A DNA stretch of 47,670 bases from UBA3910 sp964626065. GTDB lineage: Bacteria > Bacillota > Limnochordia > Darwinibacteriales > Darwinibacteriaceae. How positions within the stretch are numbered: position 1 is the first letter of the stretch; every line of letters starts with the position of its first letter. The notes beneath the pieces are model-generated. The model was not told the origin of the DNA. It searched no databases and saw only the letters and a program-made list of their open reading frames with translations. The position numbers and the translations under genes are program-made. The stretch is from NCBI GenBank assembly GCA_964626065.1, contig CAZVDE010000012.1, positions 1-47,670 on the forward strand, in the 5' to 3' direction. Below are positions 7,932 through 14,982 of this stretch, one piece after another.

Positions 7932-9611
7932 CTATTCAACAGAAACAATGTAATAGTAAAGTGGCTGCCCACCCTGATAGACTTCGACCTCACATTGGGG
8001 GTATTTTTCCTGTACATCGCCGTAAAGCCGCTCCGCTTCGCTTTGATCCTGGTCCTCCCCGTAATAAATGCTAACCACGGACGAGTCCTCATCGATCAGA
8101 GTTTGCAGTAAATCGAAGGCCACTTCGCTGGGATCAGAACCAACTACCGCAATCTTCCCATCCGCCAGGCCGATGATATCCCGCTCCTCGATACGCAGAT
8201 CCCCTGCCACGGTGGCTCTGACCGCAAAGGTTACCTCCCCCGTTTTGACCTCTCCCATGCCGTCCTCCATTGCTTCTAGGTTGGCTTGTAAAGAATCTTC
8301 CCCCACAAAATTCATCAGCGCACTGATTCCCTGCGGTGTGGAACGGGTGGCCACCACGCCCACCTGTTTATCCACTAATTCTTTGGCCTGCTGGGCAGAG
8401 AAAATCACATTCTTATTATTAGGAAGGATAATGACCGCCTCCGCGTTAACGCTGTCAACTGCTTTGACGAGCTCTTCCGTGCTTGGGTTCATTGTCTGCC
8501 CGCCCGAGACAATACAATCTACGCCCAGGCTGCGGAAGATCTCCGCCAGGCCCGGCCCCGGTACCACCGCCACCAGACCTAGGGGTTTTGCCTTTTCCTC
8601 TTCTCGCCGGGGAAAACCCACTACATTATCCTCTTCTAAATTCAGGCGGTGCTGCTGCCTGTGTCCTTCGTAATCGAGATTTTGTAAATACATATTGTCA
8701 ATGGCGATTTCGGTTACATTGCCCAAAGAAGCGCAAAACTGCAGTACGTCCCCGGGAAAATCAGTATGAATATGCACTTTGAGCACATCATCATCGCCCA
8801 CGACGATCATCGAATCCCCTTTGTCAATCAATTCTGCACGCACAAGTTCCGCATCAAGACTGTCACCGAGAATGATAAATTCTGTACAGTATTTGTTGGC
8901 CAATACTTCCGCGGCGGGATGCTCCCGCTCGACCACTGCTAAAGGCGGCCTTTCTTCCGTTTCAGCCAGTTCTTCCACCGTAAGTGTCAAACCATCAACC
9001 ATGCCCTCATAGATACAAAGCATTCCCTTGCCGCCCGCATCCACAACACCCGCCTCTTTCAAAACGGGCAGAATATTGGGGGTATCATCTAGCGCTTCCC
9101 GGGCGGCTCGGAGGGCGGCCCGCAGCACTTTTTCCACATTTGCGCCTTGTTCGGCGGCTTCTTGAGCGGCCTCGCCCGCTTTGCGGCCCACCGTGAGCAT
9201 GGTGCCCTCCACCGGTTTCATAACGGCCCGGTAGGTCGTTTCTGAGGATACGACAAAGGCCCGGGCCAGATCCGCACCTGTTGCCTCCCCATTGACCTTG
9301 GCCAAACCCTTAGAAAAACCGCGAAAAAACTGGGATAAGATTACGCCGCTGTTACCTCTCGCCCCCATAAGCGAACCACGGGCGAGCAGTGAAGTTAAAC
9401 GGCCGATATCGTCCCCGTTTGCGTTTTCCAATTCCTTTACAGCCGCATTCAGGGTAAGGGACATGTTTGTCCCCGTATCCCCGTCCGGAACCGGAAACAC
9501 ATTCAATGCATTTACTATATCTTTTTGCTGCTCCAGATTATGGGCGGCTACCAGCAGCATGTTTTTTAACATTGAGCCAGTAATTACGTCCAAGCTTCTT
9601 CCCCCGATCAC
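7932..9611 (-). CDS. fakA: Fatty acid kinase FakA (YloV, DAK-phosphatase domain protein)
   Basis: A 559-residue protein. The N-terminal DhaL-type kinase domain has NVFPVPDGDTGTNM with metal-binding Asp43/Asp45 and the conserved LMGARGNSGVILSQ. A middle domain contains DVLKVHIHTDFPG, and a C-terminal domain follows that is typical of YloV/FakA. It forms acyl-phosphates from FakB-bound fatty acids. The GTG start overlaps the asp23 stop (GTGA). asp23-fakA adjacency is conserved in Bacillota; the directly following degV completes the kinase system. Confidence 0.92.
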   Translation of the reverse strand: MIGGRSLDVITGSMLKNMLLVAAHNLEQQKDIVNALNVFPVPDGDTGTNMSLTLNAAVKELENANGDDIGRLTSLLARGSLMGARGNSGVILSQFFRGFSKGLAKVNGEATGADLARAFVVSSETTYRAVMKPVEGTMLTVGRKAGEAAQEAAEQGANVEKVLRAALRAAREALDDTPNILPVLKEAGVVDAGGKGMLCIYEGMVDGLTLTVEELAETEERPPLAVVEREHPAAEVLANKYCTEFIILGDSLDAELVRAELIDKGDSMIVVGDDDVLKVHIHTDFPGDVLQFCASLGNVTEIAIDNMYLQNLDYEGHRQQHRLNLEEDNVVGFPRREEEKAKPLGLVAVVPGPGLAEIFRSLGVDCIVSGGQTMNPSTEELVKAVDSVNAEAVIILPNNKNVIFSAQQAKELVDKQVGVVATRSTPQGISALMNFVGEDSLQANLEAMEDGMGEVKTGEVTFAVRATVAGDLRIEERDIIGLADGKIAVVGSDPSEVAFDLLQTLIDEDSSVVSIYYGEDQDQSEAERLYGDVQEKYPQCEVEVYQGGQPLYYYIVSVE

Positions 9612-9976
9612 TTTCTTGCTCCCTCAGTTACCCTCACACTTTGGACCTTAATATCGATGCGGTCAACGGTGAGCCCTAACATTCTTTCCACGTGGTATTT
9701 AACCCGTTCTTGAACGTTTCTGGCAACCTCGGATATTTTCAAACCGTATTCTACCACAATATAAAGTTGAATGCTGATGCTATCTTCATTAAACTGAACA
9801 TCCACACCGCGTTCCAAATTATCGCGGCGCAAAAGATCAGTTAATTCTTCTTGAACATTGCGCGGGGCCATTCCCACCAGCCCATAGCATTCCATAGCGG
9901 CCACGCCTGAGATCTTTGCAATTACCTCTTCTCGAATACTAATCTTTCCGAATTGAGATTGAATCTGCTGGGCCAC
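9608..9976 (-). CDS. yloU: Asp23/Gls24 family envelope stress protein (YloU)
   Basis: A 122-residue member of the Asp23 family, with KISIREEVIAKISGVAAMEC and the conserved C-terminal GLTVDRIDIKVQSV. Family members are small membrane-proximal proteins linked to cell-envelope homeostasis. The GTG at 9976 sits 6 bases after AAGGGGGG; a frame extending 10 codons upstream is less likely. It is first in the asp23-fakA-degV-recG-rsmD-coaD operon and has a good promoter at 10031-10059. Confidence 0.9.
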   Translation of the reverse strand: MAQQIQSQFGKISIREEVIAKISGVAAMECYGLVGMAPRNVQEELTDLLRRDNLERGVDVQFNEDSISIQLYIVVEYGLKISEVARNVQERVKYHVERMLGLTVDRIDIKVQSVRVTEGARK

Positions 9977-10030
9977 ATTTGTCCCCCCTTCACGAAAACC
10001 TGCCAAATTAGTCCATCAACTTTCATTACT

Positions 10031-10059
10031 ATTTTAACCATAGTCGATTCAATTGTAAA
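10031..10059 (-). promoter_or_regulatory. SigA promoter of asp23-fakA operon
   Basis: Minus strand TTTACA (10054-10059), 17-bp spacer, TAAAAT (10031-10036), 55 bp before the asp23 start. It is divergent from the rpmB promoter. Confidence 0.7.
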
Positions 10060-10087
10060 GCTATATATCAGCCGGGCGAAATACGCC

Positions 10088-10116
10088 TTGCATTCTCCCT
10101 ATCCCTATGCTAAAAT
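10088..10116 (+). promoter_or_regulatory. SigA promoter of rpmB
   Basis: TTGCAT (10088-10093), 17-bp spacer and TAAAAT (10111-10116), 40 bp ahead of the rpmB start codon. Confidence 0.75.
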
Positions 10117-10156
10117 GAGGATCGTTATGGAAACTCGCTCAAAAGGGGGTAAGGAT

Positions 10157-10348
10157 ATGGCTAGAAGGTGCATCATTTGCGAGAAAGGCACCCAGTTCGG
10201 CAACCGGCGGAGCCGCGCCGAAAACAAGAATCGGCGCAATTGGAAACCCAACCTGCAAAAGGCGCGCATCATCTATCGTGGCACTCCGCGTCGGGCTTAC
10301 GTCTGTACAACCTGCCTTAGAAGCGGTAAAGTAGAACGTGCCCTTTAA
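10157..10348 (+). CDS. rpmB: 50S ribosomal protein L28
   Basis: A 63-residue basic protein, MARRCIICEKGTQFGNRRSR at the start and YVCTTCLRSGKVERA at the end. The paired CxxC motifs (C5/C8 and C50/C53) mark the zinc-binding form. ATG follows AAGGGGGTAAGGAT. It is monocistronic, with its own promoter and terminator, divergent from asp23, the usual arrangement in Bacillota. Confidence 0.97.
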   Translation: MARRCIICEKGTQFGNRRSRAENKNRRNWKPNLQKARIIYRGTPRRAYVCTTCLRSGKVERAL

Positions 10349-10406
10349 ACCAATTTACCCCAAAGCGGGGCTCAATACACATTATGTGGATAACGCACAG
10401 TAAAGC

Positions 10407-10437
10407 ATACCCCTAGGTACTAACCTAGGGGTATTTT
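10407..10437 (+). terminator. Terminator of rpmB
   Basis: A perfect 12-bp stem (ATACCCCTAGGT/ACCTAGGGGTAT) with a 4-nt loop, followed by TTTT on the plus strand. It may also act for thiT on the other strand, less efficiently. Confidence 0.85.
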
Positions 10438-10483
10438 ATGTTTCGGGGTCAACCAAAAGAACTCCTGCTCGCTAAAGGAAATC

Positions 10484-11008
10484 TTAGGCGAAAGTTGTGG
10501 GCCTGAAAATTTCCTCCCGTTTGCCGAGCAGTTGAATGACCAAGACCATTATAATGCCCTCAATCAACAGGTAGTTAGCATTATAAACGAGGGAATAAAG
10601 CAGTGCGGGCGTCCCCTCCGGAGCATAATGGCCCCAAAACACAACGCCGGCCACAACATGGACAACATAGCGGGCCAAAACGGCCACAATCGTGCCCTTG
10701 ATGCGCATCCGGCGCAGTGCGCCGAAACCGGCCAGCCCCACCGCCGCGTAGGGTAGGGGGTAATCCAAGAGAATTTGCAGCGGGTGCACAAAACTAGGCC
10801 CGAAAAGCAGCTTAATCAAGCCGTGCACAGCACCGCCCAGCATACCTATTTTACCCCCGCGCCGAAAAGCCAGAACCAAAATGGGCAGCATTTCCAAAGT
10901 TACACTGCCCCCATAGGGCATTTTAAACAGTTTCAAAAAAGACAGCAGCGCGGCTGCCCCCACCATCAACGAGACTTCCAACATAATCCTTAAGTTTTTA
11001 CTATCCAT
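10484..11008 (-). CDS. thiT: Thiamine ECF transporter S component ThiT
   Basis: A 174-residue protein with about six membrane segments. The family motifs KMPYGGSVTLEMLPI, GHYAPEG preceded by FW, and YSLVYNANYLLIEG (thiamine-binding Trp/Tyr/Asn region) are present. It binds thiamine and works with the shared EcfAA'T module, which is not in this window. ATG at 11008 follows GGGAGG. A TPP riboswitch with terminator lies just upstream, so the gene should be switched off when thiamine pyrophosphate is plentiful. Confidence 0.92.
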   Translation of the reverse strand: MDSKNLRIMLEVSLMVGAAALLSFLKLFKMPYGGSVTLEMLPILVLAFRRGGKIGMLGGAVHGLIKLLFGPSFVHPLQILLDYPLPYAAVGLAGFGALRRMRIKGTIVAVLARYVVHVVAGVVFWGHYAPEGTPALLYSLVYNANYLLIEGIIMVLVIQLLGKREEIFRPTTFA

Positions 11009-11057
11009 GGCATCGACCTCCCTAGTAGTAACGAGTGATCCGCACGGTACGGCCAGT

Positions 11058-11087
11058 AAAAAAACATGGGCCAAAGCGGTCCATGTT
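11058..11087 (-). terminator. TPP-riboswitch-controlled terminator
   Basis: On the minus strand AACATGG and CCATGTT pair around an inner CC/GG and are followed by a T run. Its loop-proximal ACCGCTT (11074-11080) is complementary to AAGCGGT (11094-11100), the 3' strand of the riboswitch P1 stem. That gives a mutually exclusive antiterminator. Confidence 0.85.
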
Positions 11088-11094
11088 CAGCTTA

Positions 11095-11179
11095 CCGCTT
11101 CCCTACGCTGGAATTATCCAACAGGTTCTAAGGGTTAGGATGTCAAGCACCCCGTCTCAGCATGATGCACCCCTAGCGG
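11095..11179 (-). promoter_or_regulatory. TPP riboswitch (thi box) of thiT
   Basis: The minus strand holds the conserved elements in order: GGGGTGC, CTGAGA, ACCCTTAGAACCTG, GGATAAT and CCAGCGTAGGGAAG. P1 closes CCGCT with AGCGG. Thiamine pyrophosphate binding stabilises P1, frees the terminator and stops transcription before thiT. The core is a near-perfect match to the thi box. Confidence 0.95.
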
Positions 11180-11238
11180 AACTATTTCGTTTGCCTACTA
11201 TTTCTCGTCAATTGGGAAAAGTCCTGCCTCCAATCGAC

Positions 11239-11273
11239 AAAAGAAAAGCACCCCCGTCGATCGGGATGCTTTT
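11239..11273 (-). terminator. Intrinsic terminator ending the structured element upstream of the TPP riboswitch
   Basis: Stem AAAAGCA..CCC with GGG..TGCTTTT (one mismatch), followed on the minus strand by CTTTT. It ends the candidate RNA at 11239-11455 and is 60 bp upstream of the TPP aptamer. Confidence 0.7.
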
Positions 11274-11455
11274 CTAAAATCAGCGGATCGGCTGTCGTTG
11301 GTTTATCTCTATGGACTTCGCTGCGAACGCGAAGTGTCTGCGCCCAGGGAGGTGATATTTTTTTTATGGATGATCTCGGGGATTTCATCCCCGGCGGAGA
11401 TTGCTCTCCAAAAATACTGTCCCCCTTTCTAAATGTAAAATCCAGCCGTCAGCTT
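11239..11455 (-). ncRNA. Candidate structured RNA, class unrecognised
   Basis: About 215 nt between a consensus promoter and an intrinsic terminator, with no convincing minus-strand gene. By eye it folds as follows. A closing stem is CGGCTG (11443-11448) with CAGCCG (11289-11294). A long arm pairs GGGGG and GTATTTTT (11410-11425) with the AAAAATAT..CCTCCC region (11347-11363). Inside that arm are hairpins GGAGA-GCAA-TCTCC (11396-11409) and CGGGGAT-GAA-ATCCCCG (11377-11393). A side hairpin ACTTCGC/GCGAAGT spans 11315-11335. The long arm contains ATCACCTCC, the same as the 3' end of 16S rRNA. It matches none of the riboswitch or 6S/SRP patterns I know. A plus-strand small gene is the alternative reading. 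Confidence 0.45.
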
Positions 11456-11473
11456 ATAAATATAATACAATGA
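11366..11473 (+). CDS. Possible 35-residue peptide opposite the structured RNA
   Basis: An open frame starting MDDLGDFIPGG and ending QLINIIQ. GGAGGTGAT, a full-length match to the anti-Shine-Dalgarno, stands upstream, but the spacing to ATG is about 13 bases, longer than usual. The frame runs across the minus-strand promoter, has no plus-strand promoter that I can see, and resembles no family I know. It competes with the structured-RNA reading of the same DNA. Confidence 0.2.
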   Translation: MDDLGDFIPGGDCSPKILSPFLNVKSSRQLINIIQ

Positions 11474-11490
11474 ATTATCAGACTTGTCAA
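11462..11490 (-). promoter_or_regulatory. Strong SigA promoter upstream of the structured RNA
   Basis: Minus strand TTGACA (11485-11490), 17-bp spacer, TATTAT (11462-11467). Transcription would start near 11455. It could drive the RNA alone, or the RNA plus TPP leader plus thiT by read-through. Confidence 0.8.
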
Positions 11491-11514
11491 CCATAGTTGT
11501 TAAATATTTCAACA

Positions 11515-12165
11515 TTAATTTTCTAACCACTGGGACCGCATTTTCTTTATGTAAAGATTAGGATCGTCCGCATGGAAAATCGCGGAACCGGCCACAAAAT
11601 TATTTGCCCCCGCCTGCGCTAAATGTGAAATATTGCTCACAGCCACTCCCCCATCCACTTGCAGTTCAATGGGGAGATCGCCAATCATTTGCCTGCACTT
11701 TTTTATTTTTTCGAACATGGCCGGGATAAAGCTTTGACCACCGTAACCGGGGTTCACCGTCATAATTAGGATCAGATCCACATCGGCGAGCACGTATTGC
11801 AGTCCGTCCAGGGGTGTATGGGGGTTTAGGGCTACCCCCGCTTTCGCGCCTAATTCTCTAATCTGATTCAGCGTACGCTGCAGGTGCACCACAGTTTCGT
11901 AATGAACAGTAATGAATTCGGGCTGGGCGGCTGCGAAATCCGCAAGGTATCGCTCTGGCTTTTCGATCATAAGATGAATATCTAAAGGTAGCTGCGAGCA
12001 GCGCCGCACCGCATCTACGATGGGCAGCCCGAAACTAATATTAGGCACGTAACTGCCATCCATCACGTCCAGATGGAGCAAATCGGCGCCGCTCACTCGG
12101 CGCAGTTCAGCCTGTAAATGGCAAAAATCAGCTGCCAAAAGAGAAGCGCTGATTCGTTTTTCCAT
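11515..12165 (-). CDS. rpe: Ribulose-phosphate 3-epimerase
   Basis: A 216-residue TIM-barrel enzyme interconverting ribulose-5-P and xylulose-5-P in the pentose phosphate pathway. SASLLAADF, LLHLDVMDGSYVPN, DIHLMIEKPE, MTVNPGYGGQSFIP and LQVDGGV are the expected catalytic and metal-site motifs. ATG at 12165 is chosen over a GTG four codons earlier because GGTGG then acts as ribosome site. Last gene of the rlmN-to-rpe operon; rsgA-rpe adjacency is typical of Bacillota. Confidence 0.96.
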   Translation of the reverse strand: MEKRISASLLAADFCHLQAELRRVSGADLLHLDVMDGSYVPNISFGLPIVDAVRRCSQLPLDIHLMIEKPERYLADFAAAQPEFITVHYETVVHLQRTLNQIRELGAKAGVALNPHTPLDGLQYVLADVDLILIMTVNPGYGGQSFIPAMFEKIKKCRQMIGDLPIELQVDGGVAVSNISHLAQAGANNFVAGSAIFHADDPNLYIKKMRSQWLEN

Positions 12166-12180
12166 AGTAACCACCACTTT

Positions 12181-13044
12181 CTAATAAATGGGCGCCTCCA
12201 CTTCTTCCAATAAGCGCAGGTAATGCTCGTAGCGATGGGCCAAGATTTCGCCCGCTTGAACCGCCTTTTTTACGGCGCAGTTTGGCTCACGTCGGTGCAA
12301 ACAACCGCGAAACTGACACAGATCGCGGTAATCGTTCATATCCGGGAAGGCGTACTGCAGTTCAGCCCCAAGGCCCGCTTCCAGCGCAAGCTGGGAAAAG
12401 CCCGGTGTGTCCGCTACAAGGCCCCCTGACGGCAGGGGCAAAAGAGTGACCGTCCTAGTCGTGTGGCGGCCGCGCTGCACCCGAACGCTCACCGTCTGTA
12501 CTTCCAAATCAAGTTCGGGCAGTAACGCATTGAGCAGCGAAGACTTACCCGCACCGCTCGGCCCGGCCAAGGTACTGATTCTGCCGCTCAGCTTTTCTTG
12601 AAGTTCAGCCAGTCCCCAGCCCTCTTTGGCGCTGGTAATAAGAGTTTCATAGGGAATGCCCGCATACATGGCTCGCAATTTTTCTGCACCGGCTGCGGCC
12701 AGTTCGCCTTTATTAAATAAAATAAGCACATCGAGGCGGGCCAATTCCGCGTGGACTAAAATGCGATCAAGCAGTAGCAGGCTGGGCTTAGGGTTTTCAG
12801 CCGCGAAGACTACAACGACTTGATTTACATTGGCTATGGCAGGCCGTACCAGTTCTGTCAGGCGCGGCAGGATCCGTTCCACCACGCCGCGGCCTTCCTC
12901 GCCGCTTATTTCCACCCGATCGCCTACCAGAATCCGCTGTTCATCAAGGCGCAGCCTGCCCCGCAATGTACAAAGAAAAAGTCCCTCTGCCGTCTGCACC
13001 TCGTATTGCCCACCAACACCTTTGAGAATAATTCCTTTTTTCAT
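12181..13044 (-). CDS. rsgA: Ribosome small subunit-dependent GTPase A
   Basis: A 287-residue circularly permuted GTPase in 30S assembly. An N-terminal OB fold is followed by G4 NKGE (111-114), G1 GPSGAGKS (161-168), G2 region RGRHTT (191-196) and G3 DTPG (213-216). A C-terminal zinc site uses C243, C248, H250 and C256. The G4 motif has Glu where NKxD is usual, which may affect guanine binding. It lies 5 bp after prkC; in Bacillota rsgA commonly follows prkC and precedes rpe. Confidence 0.95.
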   Translation of the reverse strand: MKKGIILKGVGGQYEVQTAEGLFLCTLRGRLRLDEQRILVGDRVEISGEEGRGVVERILPRLTELVRPAIANVNQVVVVFAAENPKPSLLLLDRILVHAELARLDVLILFNKGELAAAGAEKLRAMYAGIPYETLITSAKEGWGLAELQEKLSGRISTLAGPSGAGKSSLLNALLPELDLEVQTVSVRVQRGRHTTRTVTLLPLPSGGLVADTPGFSQLALEAGLGAELQYAFPDMNDYRDLCQFRGCLHRREPNCAVKKAVQAGEILAHRYEHYLRLLEEVEAPIY

Positions 13045-13049
13045 GGGCC

Positions 13050-14978
13050 CTAAAACTTCTGGTCGTAGAACTGGCGGGCGCCGATATAAACCTGTAATTT
13101 CGCGCCTTCGCCGCGGCCCTGAACAGTACGAACCACCCTACTTCCCCCTTCATGTTTTTCCCGATACACTTCCCGAGCGCCAAAATCATCGATGACCAGG
13201 ATGACCACCTCTTGTTCGCCCCCCGGGGGCACAAGAATGGTCACTTCCTCCGTTTTCCAAAGGTTTTCGTGCACCCACTCCACCTCTTCTTTCGGCTCTG
13301 TGGGTGTTGTTTCCGGTGCCGCGGGCTTGGCCTCGCCTTGGGAATAGACAAAATCAATTCTACTGCCCGCCTCAACTTCCGTCCCCGCCCGTGGATTTTG
13401 CTCCACAATCCGGCCTTCCGCAAAAATAGTACTATATTCGGGCCAGGCGTTGCCCACATCTAAGCCCAGCTCCTGCAGCTGTGCTTGCACCGCGGAGAAT
13501 TCCCGGCCTTTAAAATCAGGCACAACCACCGCAGCACTGCCCCGTTCTCCTTTATTAATCACGAGATTGACCGCGGTGCCTTTAACCACTATCTCACCGG
13601 GTTCGGGCCACTGCTCTAAAATGGTATTGGGCAGGGCCTGGGGATCAAATGCTTCCGTTTGTTCGCCCAAAACAAATCCGGATTGGGTCAAATTTAGTTT
13701 GGCTTCTCGGGTTGAAGCGCCGAGCACGCTGAGCATCTCCACTTCTTCAGGGCCCTTGCTGACCCGCACCGCAATCTCCCGATTTTCCTTGACCATGCGC
13801 CCCGGCAGCGGGTCCTGACTGATAATAAACCCTTCAGGCTGCTCGTTGTCAAAAACGAACTGCTCGACTTTTAAGATCAGGCCCGCACTGCGCAGCACCC
13901 GCCGGCCCTCCAGCTCGAAAAGGCCAACAACGCTGGGCACCTGGACATCATCGGGAAACAAAAGTAGGGGAATCAGGCGCACAAGCCCAAAGCCCAGCCC
14001 GCCCAGGACGACTAAAACGGCCAACACAATCACCAGTTTGCGGCGGCCCTTTTGTTTTTTCTTACCCTTAACCACTGCCATACCACCCTCTTCTCCCGGT
14101 TCAACGGCGGCTAAGGGGAGAGTATCCCCTTCTATGAGCCGCTGCTCACCATCTGCCTCCAGGCGCCGTTCGATTCTTTGAAAAACGCCCACCGCCTCCT
14201 GCGCTCCACTGGGGCGGTCTTTGATTTCTTTGGCCAACAACTTCAGCACCAACTGCTCCAAATCCCGATCTAACCCGCGAGTTGCTCGCCTCAAAGGCGG
14301 CGGCGGATCTTGGATCTGCATCAAAGCTATCGAAACGGCCGATTCGCCCGTAAAGGGCACCCGCCCGGTGATCATCTCGTATAAGACGATGCCCAGCGAA
14401 TACAGGTCACTGGCCGCCTGCACGTTCACCCCGCGGGCCTGTTCCGGCGAAAAATAGTGGACTGAGCCCAAAACGGTGCCCGTTTGGGTCAAGTTACTGC
14501 TGGACATGGCCTGGGCAATCCCAAAATCGGTGACTTTAACCCGCCCTTCGCCCGTAATTAAGATGTTGTGGGGTTTGATATCGCGGTGAATGATCCCGTG
14601 TTCGTGGGCATGGGCTAAACCCATGGCAATCTGTTTGCCCACGCTGACGATGAATTCCTGCGAAAAGCCCTTTTTTTCAACGATCAACTGCCGCAGGTTT
14701 TTGCCGTGCACAAATTCCATGACAATGAAATGGACCCCGCCCGTTTCGCCCACATCATAGATATTGACGATATTGGGATGCGATAAACTCGCGGCGGAAC
14801 GGGCCTCGCGCCTAAAACGCTCCACAAACTGCTCATCATCGGCAAATTGTTCCCGCAGGATTTTGACAGCCACGATCCGGTTCAACAGCAGATCCTTAGC
14901 GCTGTAAACCCGGGCCATACCGCCGCTGCCCACTTCTTCTAAGATTTCATATCTGTTGACCAAAACTTCCCCAATCAT
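13050..14978 (-). CDS. prkC: PASTA-domain Ser/Thr protein kinase (PrkC/PknB type)
   Basis: A 642-residue membrane kinase. The kinase domain (~10-270) has GSGGMARVY, Lys39 in VAVKIL, HRDIKPHN with Asp133, and DFG (151-153). A basic stretch precedes the single membrane segment (~314-341). Outside the cell three PASTA repeats (~345-411, 412-480, 483-553) would sense peptidoglycan or lipid II. A further C-terminal segment (~555-642) with proline/glutamate linker and beta-rich ending is beyond the PASTA array. It sits 4 bp after pbpA and in the same operon as its likely phosphatase, an FHA protein and a SEDS/PBP pair. Confidence 0.96.
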   Translation of the reverse strand: MIGEVLVNRYEILEEVGSGGMARVYSAKDLLLNRIVAVKILREQFADDEQFVERFRREARSAASLSHPNIVNIYDVGETGGVHFIVMEFVHGKNLRQLIVEKKGFSQEFIVSVGKQIAMGLAHAHEHGIIHRDIKPHNILITGEGRVKVTDFGIAQAMSSSNLTQTGTVLGSVHYFSPEQARGVNVQAASDLYSLGIVLYEMITGRVPFTGESAVSIALMQIQDPPPPLRRATRGLDRDLEQLVLKLLAKEIKDRPSGAQEAVGVFQRIERRLEADGEQRLIEGDTLPLAAVEPGEEGGMAVVKGKKKQKGRRKLVIVLAVLVVLGGLGFGLVRLIPLLLFPDDVQVPSVVGLFELEGRRVLRSAGLILKVEQFVFDNEQPEGFIISQDPLPGRMVKENREIAVRVSKGPEEVEMLSVLGASTREAKLNLTQSGFVLGEQTEAFDPQALPNTILEQWPEPGEIVVKGTAVNLVINKGERGSAAVVVPDFKGREFSAVQAQLQELGLDVGNAWPEYSTIFAEGRIVEQNPRAGTEVEAGSRIDFVYSQGEAKPAAPETTPTEPKEEVEWVHENLWKTEEVTILVPPGGEQEVVILVIDDFGAREVYREKHEGGSRVVRTVQGRGEGAKLQVYIGARQFYDQKF

Positions 14979-14982
14979 GGTC

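Noticed and set aside
11182..11388. 68-residue minus-strand open frame
   Set aside because: It runs through the terminator and structured element, has no ribosome site and unlikely composition.
11410..11430. REP/RAYT-type GGGGGACAG...TTTTT repeat
   Set aside because: Only one copy is seen in the window and no RAYT transposase is present.
11239..11455. 6S RNA, SRP RNA, T-box or c-di-AMP riboswitch
   Set aside because: GGGGGAC and GGGGATGAAATCCCC resemble pieces of c-di-AMP (ydaO) aptamers, but the other conserved blocks and the pseudoknot pattern are missing. No T-box sequence, SRP tetraloop region or 6S open-bubble layout is visible.
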